A stretch of 64,000 nucleotides of DNA, from the NCBI GenBank assembly GCA_043228905.1, contig JBHGNT010000020.1, positions 10,044,001-10,108,000 of the forward strand. Reading direction: 5' to 3'. This document shows, piece by piece, positions 33,599 through 46,019 of the stretch. Numbering within the stretch: the first letter of the stretch is position 1; each line of letters starts with the position of its first letter. The stretch is from Azolla caroliniana. Its lineage: Eukaryota; Polypodiophyta. The position numbers and the translations under genes were made by a program. The notes under the pieces were generated by a model. That model was not told the origin of the DNA and ran no database searches. It saw only the letters and a program-made list of their open reading frames with translations.

Positions 33599-35038
33599 TC
33601 TTAATTAATATACTGCTCATACAAATGGGAAAATAGGCGGTATAAACAAACTACTGCCCCGATGACTGCGCCCTTTGTCTTAATTTAACATATGCTCCTA
33701 TTAATGAGAGAATAGGTGATAGAAACAACTAACAACAATATCGTCGTAGTTCTTGACCAATTTTACAATTGAAAACTGCCCATTGAACAATTAGTGTCCA
33801 TCGTGTGAACTAAAAATAAATTGAGCATCGGTGAGCACATCCAGCAAGTTATTTTTTTTGAGATAGTGTCCATAATGTATAAGTTGAAACATTATTAAAA
33901 TTCCTATGGATGGCTTGACATAATCAGAGATTTGTCTCTCCTCTCCCGGAAGGCCTATGTTTAAAACCAAATTATGACTTTGATATAGACATATCAGTTT
34001 GTGTTGTATGAAAACAGAAAGTGAATTTCTAGTTAGTGTTGTTACTAGCATAAACATCACTCAGAACAAATTGATGCATTGCTGATCCTTCTATTTGTAA
34101 AGGCACCATGTTTTTTATGTATATATTTTTTACTTATTTACAAAATAATGATCAATTATTAAGTTGAATCCTAAGGTATCTTTATCAAAATGAGCTATTA
34201 TAAGTAATTCTACACATTGAATCAGGTTGTTGAAGAGCTATACCTAATTACACCATGGTTTTTATATCATCGGCTGTATTTCTCATCAAAAGGATGATCA
34301 ACAATGAAGTTAAATCCTATAGGCCGTTTCGATCTGAATACCTACAACCGAATTTCTTATTTAGTAATTTCTACAATTTGATCGTGATTGGTGAATGTTT
34401 AACTAATTACGTTATATTTTAAGATGTGGATAATGTTTATTTAGATCATGATTACCCACTCCAATAGTAGTAAATATTGGTAGTCTTGGTTAAGCCTAAT
34501 GAAAAAACCCTTCAAAAGAGTGATTGGAATAATTGGCTTGTAACCCATGGAATTTGAAACACCAAGTTGAAACACTTAAAAAAAACAAATTGAATGTTAA
34601 CAAAGCACACACATGATTTGTCTCGAATGTATGAGGAAAGTTCATATTGATGTTGAGATAATTATATTCAAATTTTGATGATGATGAGTGATATCCATTG
34701 ATTACTGGTACTAATAAATGAGGTGATTGGGAAGGAAGTGGAGTGATTAGTTGGAACCAACATGGGATTGAGTAGGGATTGATGGATTAATTTCAATAGA
34801 TGATTCATTAGCGATCATATATTGGAGTTATTAGTAAATGAGTTATTGGAGTAGTTAATTAACAAGCAATCTCATGCTGAGATGGATTGGATTAGTGAAT
34901 AATCGCTAGACTAGATGGGAATTAATGAGTGATTAGACTTAAGATTAACCTTATAATGTGTTATGGGGCACTATAAATTAAGTTTTGCAACTAGTCTTAT
35001 AACATAGTATATGCATAAAAGATTGTTGGCTATATGGT
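33599..35038. other. intergenic, nothing recognised
   Basis: AT-rich DNA following the BOR stop. It presumably holds the BOR 3' UTR at its start. No further gene or repeat structure is recognised. Confidence 0.6.
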
Positions 35039-35054
35039 AATGATAATTGTTATT

Positions 35055-38000
35055 TTTTTTTTCCAAAAAAAAAACTTCTTCCATTAGTTATAAAATTTTA
35101 CAAATGAGACGATTATGTACAAATCCTTGTAGGGACGCGATAGTTCCATCTTATGTGGATGCCCACTAACTCAAGAAAGGGAGAGGACGACCATTGTTGG
35201 ATGAAGGCTATTTGTTGTCTTTCAACTCCATCGGAGCTGCCCTTGAGGTCATCATATTGGCTCTTTAGAGTAGCTACAATTTCACTCCATATCTCTTGCA
35301 GTAACCTTGTTGGATGCACGGTTTGGTTGGAGAAGACTCGTCTACACCGTTGTTTCCATAGAATCCAAAGAGTTATTGGGTTGACCAATTCCAACACAAC
35401 TTGAGATTTGTCATTAAGAGGAGTTGAGTGGACATTGTCACTGGAGGAGAAAAAAACCTCTTGTGCTTTTCTCACCAAAGTCATCCCCTCCTCTTGATGC
35501 CCGTATCTGTCAACTGCGGTCTGCCATGATAGCCAACATATATTTCCCCACTTGATTGAGCCTTGCACCTAGCATAATTGCAACAAGCGGCCAATCCCCC
35601 GCCATATTCGATGGGACGTTGGGCAGTCCCACAGAGCGTGTCGTATTGATTCTACTGCATATGGGCACTCTACACAATTAGGAGAGCTAAGGTTCCCACG
35701 TTGCCATGCTCCCACCGGTAGGGACTTATGTATGAATAACCATTGGAACGTGGTAATTCGCCTTGTGTGTTGTTGTTTCTAGATTTTCTGCCAAAACTTG
35801 GTGATTATTGTGGGAGGAACTTGAAATGTGTGCCAGACCTTCGCAACAATCGGCTCTCGGGCGGTTTGAGCAGCTAGAAGGTGGCGATCCAATCTAGTTG
35901 TGAATTGGAATAAAGGGATGAGTTTGCTTCATTGCCCCACGTAAGGATCACGCCATGTCCATTGCAAAGGGTCCTAACTGACCTTACGTAGCCATGTGTT
36001 TTCATGAGTACATATGTACCAATCGGGTTGTACTTTGATCAGATCAGGATCTACAATCCATTTATCACCAGTATATGCGAGTACTGGAATTGTGTTATTC
36101 TGTGTTGGTGTTTCAGTGTCTCGCAATTCAGAGCCTTCGAGCCTGTCTGGTGGTCCCCTACCTCTCGGGATCAGAGATCCCTCCTCGTGGCCTATCCATT
36201 TCTCCATTGTCATCTTTTGAGTAGCAGTTTCCCTAATCAGTAGAGCGCTAATGATTTCCGATCTCATAGTCCATCTGCCTATGATTCCATGGAGTATGTT
36301 GGCTTGATCTTGTAGTGGCAGTGACATAAACCGTCGCTAGCATTTTATACTTTTTCCTGGACCTTCTGCAATGTATCCCCATGACAACCCCTTACGTGAT
36401 CCCACTAGTTGATTAGATTCATCCTTGATACATGGGTTCCATAGGATACGTTGATTGAGCCAGGCAGGTTCAAATCTCTGTTGATCACACTTGAGCCCTT
36501 GCCTAATGTCACATCATGCCTTCCACATGGATGCACTGAATCTATCCTCCAATTGGCGGGAGAAACTAGGTTTGAGATCCATGTTTAGAATCCATCCCGT
36601 TTGGGGGGCCCAATTGACCCCTTTTCGTGGCCTAAAGTAAGAGAAACGTAACCGTAGTAGCATTTTCCAACAGACATTTTCTAGTTGGAGTCCACGCACC
36701 ACAAATTTGGCAAGTAAGGCTTTTGATTGTGAAAGGGGATCAATAAGACGCAATCCCCCTCTCGACTTAGGCGTTGTGAGTATAGACCACACCACCTTGG
36801 CGCGAGCTACATGGTCTTCCTTACCAGACCAAATGTACTTGCGGACCAGTCGTTGAATCTGATGTATACTTTCCTTGGAGATTGTCCACCATGATAGATT
36901 GTACCATGCTGTTGCGAGTAGTACCTAGTTTGCCACTATGATGCAACCCGCTAGCGACAGTTTTTTTGAGCTCCAATGTATCAACTTTTGTCAAATGGAA
37001 TGGATAACGGGTGCAATTATAGTCTCCGGCGGTATGTTGAAACCAATTTGGAAACCCAAATATTTGGTGCTCACTCCTTGATTGATCCATTTGAAAGCGG
37101 GATGTGGGTGCCACGCCGGATGTGTTTCATGAGAAAGCCATATTGCGCAGGATTTGTGCCAATTGATCATGGCATTGGATCTCTTGCAAAATACAGCAAG
37201 CCCATTTTTTAGCTTTTGGAGGTTTCCCAAGTCCCCTTGCAGGTAGATCGTTGTGTCATTTGCAAATTCTATATCCAGGATGCTTTGGTGAGAATGAGGT
37301 ACGGGAAGACCATGTAGGTTGAGATGCCGCGAGTTGAGAAAGCAAGAGAGTGCTTCGGCGTATAATAGAAATAAGGATGGAGCTAGTAGGCATCCTTGTC
37401 GTACAGATCGAGATATTCGAAAAAAGGGGCCCCTTTCACCTGCCAATGAAATGCAACTACTGTCATTCCTATAAAGTCCTGCAATGCCTTTGATCCATGT
37501 CTCTTGAAAGCCGAGTTTCCCCATCACACTTTCTAGAAAGTTCCAGCATACCCTGTCATATGCTTTCTCAAAATCTAGTAGCACCACCGCGACATTGTTG
37601 TTGGTACGCTTGGCAAGGGCTACTGCTTCACAGAATGAGAAGAGGTTGTCTAGGATGCTCCGATTTCTAACGAACCCTGTCTGGGGCGGATGAATGAGTT
37701 GAGGGAGAAGTGGTGTTAAACGGCGTGCCACGATTTTTGCGAGCAACTTATAGACAATATTGAGAAGAGTTATGGGCCGTCACTTGCTAATGTCGTTGCC
37801 ACTCCCACCACTTTTAGGAATGAGATGTATCATCCCTTGTCCAAATTCCTCCGGAATGCTTCCAGAGGTGATGATCTCCTCATATGCCCGGAGGAGGTCT
37901 TCTTTAATAGTGTCCAAAGGCATGTGAAAAAGTGCGGGGTGAGGCCGTCGATTTCGGGGCAACTATCGGCATCCAAATCAGAGAGGGCCTCCCATATCTC

Positions 38001-38159
38001 GATGATTGACAGGGGACGCACAAGCCATGTATTCATTTCCGATGTGACTTTCTCAGGTATGCTCTGGAGGATAATATCTTCTCTTATGTCTTCCCCTATA
38101 GCCATAATATCTTCGGTAAATAGGCAGTCATAGTAACTTGTGGCAATATTCCTCATTTC
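35055..38159 (-). mobile_element. LINE (non-LTR retrotransposon), 5'-truncated, with 16-bp target duplication
   Basis: A 3105-bp insertion bounded by AATGATAATTGTTATT at 35039-35054 and 38160-38175. The left edge is a T run, i.e. a poly-A tail of a - strand insertion, followed by LINE 3' sequence. The right edge is the truncated 5' end, lying before the RT domain; no endonuclease or ORF1 is present. Tail, long target duplication and 5' truncation are the hallmarks of target-primed reverse transcription. Confidence 0.92.
35113..38159 (-). pseudogene. LINE reverse transcriptase remnant (L1-like, plant type)
   Basis: Read from high to low coordinates: a linker and RT entry (SIPEEFGQGMIHLIPKSGG, near 37870-37790), the RT core (36991-37746) with QTGFVRNRSILDNL, VVLLDFEKAYDRV and RQGCLLAPSLFLLYAEAL, then the catalytic box written FAND instead of FADD. 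After it come the thumb and a C-terminal region with a Trp/Cys-rich tail (LWILWKQRCRRVFSN, near 35300) typical of plant LINE ORF2 ends. Several stops and frame changes divide it. With a catalytic Asp changed to Asn it cannot be active. Confidence 0.85.
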
Positions 38160-38175
38160 AATGATAATTGTTATT

Positions 38176-41100
38176 GTTATTGGGGAATTACACCACAAAT
38201 AAATGGAAGAGTAATGGAAGTAAAATGACACTAACCATGTTAAGGGCATACTACATATAGGTTTACCATATAATTAGTGAGATTTTCCCCTGCTATTCAT
38301 GACATTATAATATATGGCAAAAGATGTGAGGGGGAGTGGGTACTTTTTTTATTTTTATTTTTGGATGATTGAGTATATTGAGTATAACCCATTATTTTAA
38401 GACATCACTAAATGTATTTCTTTTAGAACAAATATAAATGGTTATGGTTTTGTTAAGGAATATTGTGTGAAGGAAGTGAGAAAGATAATGTGTGTGTGTG
38501 TGTGTGTGTTTTCCAAAAAGAAGCTATTTTCCCATAAGTTAGGACTCAGGAGAAAAGATAATGTGTGTTATTTTTATTCTTTTCATAATTGCCTAAACCC
38601 CAATCTTTCGATATGGTGCCCCATTGAGCATATTTAGATTAAATGTGGAAGAACTCGAAGTACGAAGTTGAATATATGCGTGCGAATTCCTCAAATCCAT
38701 GTCAAGGTGAGACATTGTGCGTTTACATAAAACATCAATGAATCGGAAGAAATGGTTGATGAGTTTGTAAAACACAATGACATTGATGAGGTTACCATTT
38801 TGGGAATGTGGCCATCGTGCTTTTGTTATTCCTAGATAGGGTGGTGCCTTTAGCATAAACTTTAGAGGTTAATAAGTTGAGTGTCAATTGTTGAAAAGCA
38901 AAGCTTATGCTTGTGAAGACGTAACACCATACATTGTGTACAATAATGAATCACTTGAGATGGTAGAAAGCTTTTAAATACCATTGACCTGTGGTTCTGA
39001 CAAATCGTAGATTGAATGAATGTCTTGCTCAATGCTTGGGGACAAGAAAGAAAACTTCCTATCATCTATGCATTTGAGAACTTACGCAATAAATGAGAAG
39101 GGTGAAAGCGTGGGAATGGGAACAATTAGTTGTCCTTGACATAACTAATTAGCTATGCAAAACGTTGCATGTAATTTGCATATTTTGGCATTTTTACGGA
39201 TTATCAAAATATGATCTCAAATAAAGGTTGACTAAAATGTGCACCATAAATGGTTATATTTCTCTCCCCACAATAAATGATATGTATCTTTAGGATTTTC
39301 TCACTAAATATTAGCTAAAAAAACTACTTAACTGTGATAATTTTAGCTACATATTACCTATAATAGTGTTTCCATTCACATGCTTTTACTCTGAAATCAA
39401 ATGTTGGGTTCCAAAAAAATGTTTCCTTGATACTGTGGTGACGTTGGTGCTTCTCTAAGGGGTTGTAGGTTGTATGGTAGCTTCCTTAAGTCTACAATGT
39501 ACACGGAAAGATATTGAAATCTCTACAAGCAATTTCTCATCATACAACATTTTTGAACATGGTTCTTATTCCTCATGACCAAATCAATCAATTTTGATTG
39601 AGATCAAGGAATGAAAAGGGTTGTTGTCAATTTTGAATTGCTTCTTTTGCACCGTTCAAGTGGAAGATATTACTCATTGTTTCATACAATGTTTGATTTC
39701 TTGTCAAATTTGGATTACATTTCTCAAATTTGGCAAGTTTTATTACGATGTTATTTGACGCCAAGACAATGGGTGTTTGCACAATTCACATAAGAAACTC
39801 AAAATCAGAGTTAGAGATTATTTTCCTATTTCTGAGGTATTAGGGATTGTGGCACAATTGGGATATGAACAATGCTTTCATATTTGATAGTAGCCATGGA
39901 GGCAAAGCATATCTATGAAAGTTGAAGGGAGTATTAATGTGGCAATTTTCTTTATTGGACCAAGTAAAGATTCTTTCCTCGGTGGAGTGTTCAACTTGCT
40001 TATTTGGCAAATTTGTTCCACCACAAGTAGTGTTTTTCACACACATTTATTAATATAATTATGTGTTTCACCAAGAGAAAGAGAGATCTATGGGACCAAA
40101 AGTGTAACATTTTCTTGTATTATGTGGAGTAGCGACTCTCAATGTTCAAGAATTTTACTAATGAAAATCACAATATAGAGAACATTAGATTGTGCGAAAA
40201 ATGTGTACAGAGATAACGTTGGGTTCACAATTTGTGGAAACCAAACTCTAATGTGATTGAAGGGGGGCACTGCAATAAAGTACAATACTTGAATTGACAA
40301 ACTTGTTTAGAACGAAAATATGTGTGATGCGTCTACTTGCATGTGCCTCAATGTTGTCTCACACCAAAGAGAACGTGAGCAAGTATGGAAGCAATGGTGT
40401 AAATGGGAAATAAAAGAATGGGCTACATGATTTATAATAGGTGAGTGGGTTTTTTTGTCTGAAGAAGAAGATGGTTTTATAGTTTGGTGCAACATATGTA
40501 ATGCCATGTCTAAAACATGAGTATGTGTATCTCTCCTACCAGGTTATTGAAAAGCCCCATTCATAAAGGAATCTTTTGGGCATCATGAAGCGAGTGGCAT
40601 GCATTTGATATTCTAAACCATTCTTCTTCCATGTGGACCTATCAGACCCATTTCCTAAAATAATAAGGTTCATTTGATGTCTCTCTAGTAGTGTATACTA
40701 CCAATGATTTATTTTTTGCTTGACATTTTCCTTGTAATCAATCATATGGTGTATCATGTCTCATTGTTGTGATTAAGATGCCAACAAAGATTCCTTTCTC
40801 GTCATTTTCAACCGTTAATCTAATGATTCATAGTGCGAGAAAATAACCCCTTCAAGGGTAATTGATGGCTAATCAATGTTCACCTTGCATTGTAGTGTAG
40901 CAAGCAAGGTTGGTCTCAAAACAATATGGAACCCCACATATTTTGCATGGCATTAAAATTCCTCCATGATTTTTAGGGCATTCATATAATTGGAAAGGTT
41001 GCAATATAACCAACACTTGGTTTAACCAATGTGTTCTTCTTACCAAGAATAATGTTGATTTTATAACATGCTCATTTAGTTGTTATAGGCATAATCTTAC

Positions 41101-42234
41101 AAACCAATTATTTAGCTAATTTTAATGGGTAGGAGTGTTGAGCTATGTAATGGGGACAAACTACCCCTCCATTACGACATCTTCAGATGTTGGGACTCTA
41201 TTGGTGAGGCTTAGCTCTCATCTTCAAATCTGTTATTCAACATCCATGGTATAACATAAGGTAATATTCAATGGTATAGACACCAACGGTTATTATTGTT
41301 AATCACATCTCCTTCACTCATGGGCACTGTTAATCTATTGTTCTCCTTAGTCTCTCAGTCTTTTGCTCATCATTGGTTCAACTTGTCATACTAACTTTAG
41401 AGCAACCTATAAATTGGCGAAGGAGAAAGACTTGAACACTTCCCATCCTTTGAAATCTGCTAAACCTTCATTGGCTAGAGAAATGTGGGAATATCACTTT
41501 GTATGAAACAGAGGTACAACTGATTTGAAACTAAGCAAATCTAGTCCAAACATCTCACTACTTTTTTGTCCACAGAAAATGAATTCTAGTTCCACTTTAT
41601 TCAATGGTCTCCTTGATTACAATTTGCTCCTTGACATGAAATACCAGAGATCTATAAGCAAACTGACAAGGATGTCGCATCAATCAGAATACAGAAATTT
41701 GATGAGAATATTAAACTTTAATCTTATATCAATCAGAGTAACAGTTTTACCACATTTTAACTACCATCACATACATAACCTATTCAATCCTCTCCCCCAA
41801 AACCAAACTAATTTTCATGATTTCAACAAAAATAATGGCCTGCTAATTTTGACTGCCCAAGACACAACCACCACAAAAGATCAAAGTTTCTGGAATGTCC
41901 ATCAACTCCCGGACATCAATCAGTGTTGCGAAATTACTAAAAATGAAGAAACAAATTATCAGTGAAACAAAAAGGAAGGAAAGAATAAATAGAAAAAGAA
42001 CTCTTGAATTGAATGTACAGAAAATTATCTTTTTCCTCTTAAAACATTTTAAAGAGGTTTTCCATCGACAAATTTTGCTAAGACAGCTATTACATTTAGA
42101 TTTGCATGTCAGTGATATGAGATATCGATATGATGATATGTGCCCCCCCTCCAAATAACGAGAGGAAAAAAAGAAAAGCATCAATCAATCACCTACATGA
42201 TGAAAACCATGGCTCTATGATATTTAACTCTACA
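38176..42234. other. AT-rich intergenic DNA with a (TG)n run
   Basis: No gene recognised. A (TG)n microsatellite lies at 38489-38509. Near the right end the sequence is the 3' flank of the plastid S1 gene. Short ORFs such as 41525-41965 have low-complexity composition and no recognisable domain. Confidence 0.6.
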
Positions 42235-45200
42235 CTAGCTAAGGGTAACACCATCGAGTGCCAATGCCAATCCATCAAAGCCAGTATCAGATTTGCTCTC
42301 CCCCTGCATATCCAAGGAGACAATGTCATTTAAGTCAGATATAGAGCTTCAACACATTCCTTGCAAGTCGAAATATGAAAAACTCTAGCCTTCTTAGGTG
42401 ACATACCACCAAGTATTTTTCTCTTTACTTCCGTAAGGACTTCTGCTTACACTTCTCATCCCAGTCTTAAATCATATATACCTTAATCAAATTTTTTATT
42501 TATTCACGGAATCGTTTTTGAGCTTGGTTCCGAAAACTATAATTGTAACGATTGTCAAATTTTACTAATATCTCACCTCTTGGTTTAATCTCTGTTCCTC
42601 TGCCCGAGCAGCAGCCTCAGCTTGCGCTATTCTTTGACGGAATGTCTGAGCCATCTCTTCAGCCTGGAAGTCACAAGTCCATTTAAGCTCACTCCAAATC
42701 TTAGGTTCCTTTTTGTGTTATAAGTCACGTGTATACAACTTATGCATATACACCTTATGTGTGTTCCATTTTGTGTGTAAATCAAAAGCATCAAATCTGA
42801 GCAATGATGAAAATGCATTAACAAAGCTCACCGATTCATATACAAGAGCAGGATTGCGGAGCATGTCTCCAGGCGTTGGTTCAAGCTTCTTGGTTGAGAG
42901 ACTTATTCTTCCTCTTTCACGATCTTGACTCACAATCATAACCTGTTGATTTTTTAATCATATGGTATCAGACCCTGAAACTTCATGCACTTGGAAAACT
43001 ACATCCCCTTTGCACAACCCAAAAATGTAACGCTCATAATAATCACCTTGAGTTTATCCCCTGGTTGTAGAACATTTTCAACATTTGTGATCCTATCATG
43101 GCTGATCTGACTAATGTGAAGCAAACCACTTATCCCTCCAATGTCTATGAATGCTCCATAAGGTTTCACAGTTTGCACCACACCTTCCACTACAGAGCCA
43201 ATGCCAAGTGAAGTTTGACTCTCCACTCGTGCCTTCTTGTTGCTTAACACTAGACGTTCTTGCTCCTCATCGACCTCCATAAATTTGAGTGGTATGATCT
43301 TGTCAAGAAGATTCTCAAATGCCGTTTTCTATTTTCAAAAAAGAAAAATTGAAGAAAAAAGAGGATCATGAATTAGCTTATTATCAAGAGAAATCCCTAA
43401 ACAATAAATAGTAGCTTCTGAATAGAGATATCTCAACTGAAGTCACATGGGAGAAGGGCACAAAACCCCTCAAACCCTCAATATCCACAACAACACCACC
43501 TCTGTTCTCTGCAACTACCTGCAATCCATGTAAGTAGAGTCAGCGAATAACTAATAACCAGAAAATACAAAAACTTCTGATCCTAATGAATATCAGAAGA
43601 AAGAGGCAATTAAACAGACTCATGAAACAATTCATTTTCTTCTTTTCTTTGAAGTAATTTTGAGAGATTGTATGTGGTATGCGTCATGTGCATTGTACAT
43701 ATATGCATGCTACATGCACATCTGTATGAGATCAAAACATTTGGAACTCTATAAAGCAACAAACTGGGAATTCCCATTCTGAAATGCATTATAGAGATAA
43801 AATTTACACAATTATACTCCTCCATACAGAGGTTAATCTCTACAAACAAGAATAGTCCCTCGGAAAGGTGGTACTAGAATTCAATGATCAATTTCCGAGC
43901 ACTTTTCAAACTGGTTTTTACAATGATCCCACAACCCAATTCATTTATGAAATTCACAAACACATGGAAAAGAACCATGAAACAATTTTGTCACTTTATG
44001 CATCTTAAGTGTAGATGTGGATCCTCCACAACCTTTCATATGGAACCCTGTTTTTCCATTTGTACCCAAAGCATTTGATGAACAGAAATTTTCTTGGGGT
44101 CAAATACTTCAAGATGAAGATTGCTTATCCTTGAAATGAAGTTTTCGTAGAATGTATGTACATCAGCATATCCACATCGACTGTGTATTTGTATATACAA
44201 GAAATGAAAAACAAATTGCCTCCAAATAAAAAATTCACCAAGATGAAAATTTTCAATAGCAAATGTTCAGGCTTCAGTTTTGTAATTCTCTATATCTGTT
44301 CATGTAGTAATTCAGTCTACAATGCAGTGATATCCTCAACAAGACACATACAAGTGTGGTATAACATATCTTACAGGTAAATCGTTTGCATTGTGCCCAT
44401 GCTTGTTGTATGTTTCTTGTCAAAACATTTATTTGTCTCATATACTTTACTAACGTAATATATCAGGGAGTATATCGGTTGTACTTACAGGTGCCTTTAC
44501 AACTGCATCCTCAGCCTGTAACTGTCTACACCGCTCCCATGCTAAGTCAAACTGAAGTTTCCTCAAGCTCAAAATCATCCGACCATTCTCATCATCACTC
44601 CTAGAAATGTAGAAATCCTCCTCAACGCCTGGTCTAAGGCCGATCTCTTCTACATGTTTTAGCTTAAGAATGGATGCCTCATTCGTAGGCAAAAAGGCAG
44701 GTGCTTTAGCACCAATATCAACCAAGGCCCCATTGTTATCAGCTAGAAACACAACCCCCTTCACCTGGAAAAAACACAACATTTATTTATGCTGATTTTG
44801 TATAGATTTGTAAAACCAAAAATATTTTATTGAAAAAACACAAAGAGATGATGCAAGAAAATAACGCTGGAAGAAACTAACAGATTGTAACATCATCGTA
44901 GCATGACAATGCACCCTAGTTTAGAGTAAGTTTTTTATTCAAAGAGTTAAAGTAGAAGATAAGAAAGATGATTAGATACAAGAGAGAAGAGCATTGCAAA
45001 AAATATCTTCCTGCTTCTAATGCCATGGAATCCCTACCATACTCAAGCATACTGAATAAAGCGGTAAATTTTGCTGAAACCATATCATCAAACAGTATTT
45101 TACAAGTCTCCCTTTTTCTACATATTTGGTTTTTATAGTTACATGATGGAGGTCAAAATACGAAGCAAACTGTCTTTTTTATATTTTGACAAATCTTACG

Positions 45201-45906
45201 AACAACCTGTATATTAAACAAACCCTATGCATATACCAAATAAAATTCTATCAACCATGTTATATATAGACCCAGTGAACAACATACACTATGAACAACC
45301 TACATACCCAACAAAAGCCTATAAAGTTACTATGTATATATACACCAAACAAATCCTATAAATATGCTATATACACCAAACAAATCCATTGAACATATTA
45401 TGTATAAAATAAACCTCATGAACAACCTATATCACAAGTAAAACTCTATCGACATATTATGTGGAAAGAAAACATATGAATTACCTGTATATCAAGTTAA
45501 AAAACTATGAAAGCAAAAACTGAATAAAAAGAAGAAGAATAGAGGAAATCCGACTCACTGTTTGACCGAGCTCAAAATTGAAGTCGAATTTCGAGAGGGC
45601 TTGAGAGAAATCATTCTGTGTGAAATTAAGACCTTCGAGGGGGTTCTCCATGGCACGAAGCCATCTCTCCTCAGCAGCAGCAAGAAGGTTGTCTTTCTTC
45701 TTAGGAACCACAGCTAATGCACACTGCACTCTACTACCATTGGAAGAAGAAGAAGAAGAAGAAGAAGAAGAAGAAGAAGAAGAAGACGGGAATACTCTGT
45801 TCAATCTCTTTCCTCCTAACCCACATCCTCCAACAAACCCCAAGTGAGGGTTGGGTAGAGGATCCTTTAAAACGGAGCCTGATATGCACTGTGCTACTGC
45901 AGCCAT
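42235..45906 (-). CDS. RPS1: plastid 30S ribosomal protein S1, 7 exons, complete
   Basis: Exons in transcript order (+ coordinates): 45559-45906, 44489-44764, 43438-43518, 43047-43328, 42832-42942, 42577-42663, 42235-42303. They sum to 1254 nt (417 aa), matching the roughly 416 aa of angiosperm plastid S1. Every intron is phase 0. The first exon encodes a transit peptide with a 15-residue Ser run, then the family segment [21 protein letters not shown]1 (OB-fold RNA-binding) domains follow: one around [15 protein letters not shown], a second around [17 protein letters not shown], and a third, [20 protein letters not shown]. The C-terminus has [20 protein letters not shown] and a short unconserved tail. 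The protein helps mRNA binding to plastid ribosomes. The exon 3 donor (GTTGAG) is weak but keeps frame and homology. Confidence 0.94.
45742..45786. repeat. (GAA)n microsatellite coding for poly-Ser in RPS1
   Basis: A GAA run on the + strand, read as TCT/TCC Ser codons on the - strand, makes the Ser tract of the S1 transit peptide. Related GAA runs occur in the presumed 5' UTR at 45907-45935 and 45961-45975. Confidence 0.9.
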
Positions 45907-46019
45907 GGAAGAAGAAGAAGAAGAAGAAGAAGAAGACTGAATGAATGAAGGGATGAATGAAGAAGAAGAAGAAGAAAAATGAATGATTGAATGATGATGA
46001 ATGATCGATCACCTTCCAC

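Noticed and set aside
35600-36330. Independent plant gene on either strand in the LINE body
   Set aside because: Lies between the matched 16-bp duplications and translates as decayed LINE ORF2 sequence.
41525-42184. Short ORFs on both strands 3' of RPS1
   Set aside because: Low-complexity, AT-driven, no domain. The region overlaps the downstream flank of RPS1.
45717-45944. Poly-Lys and poly-Glu ORFs on the + strand
   Set aside because: They are the antisense reading of the (GAA)n repeat in RPS1 exon 1.
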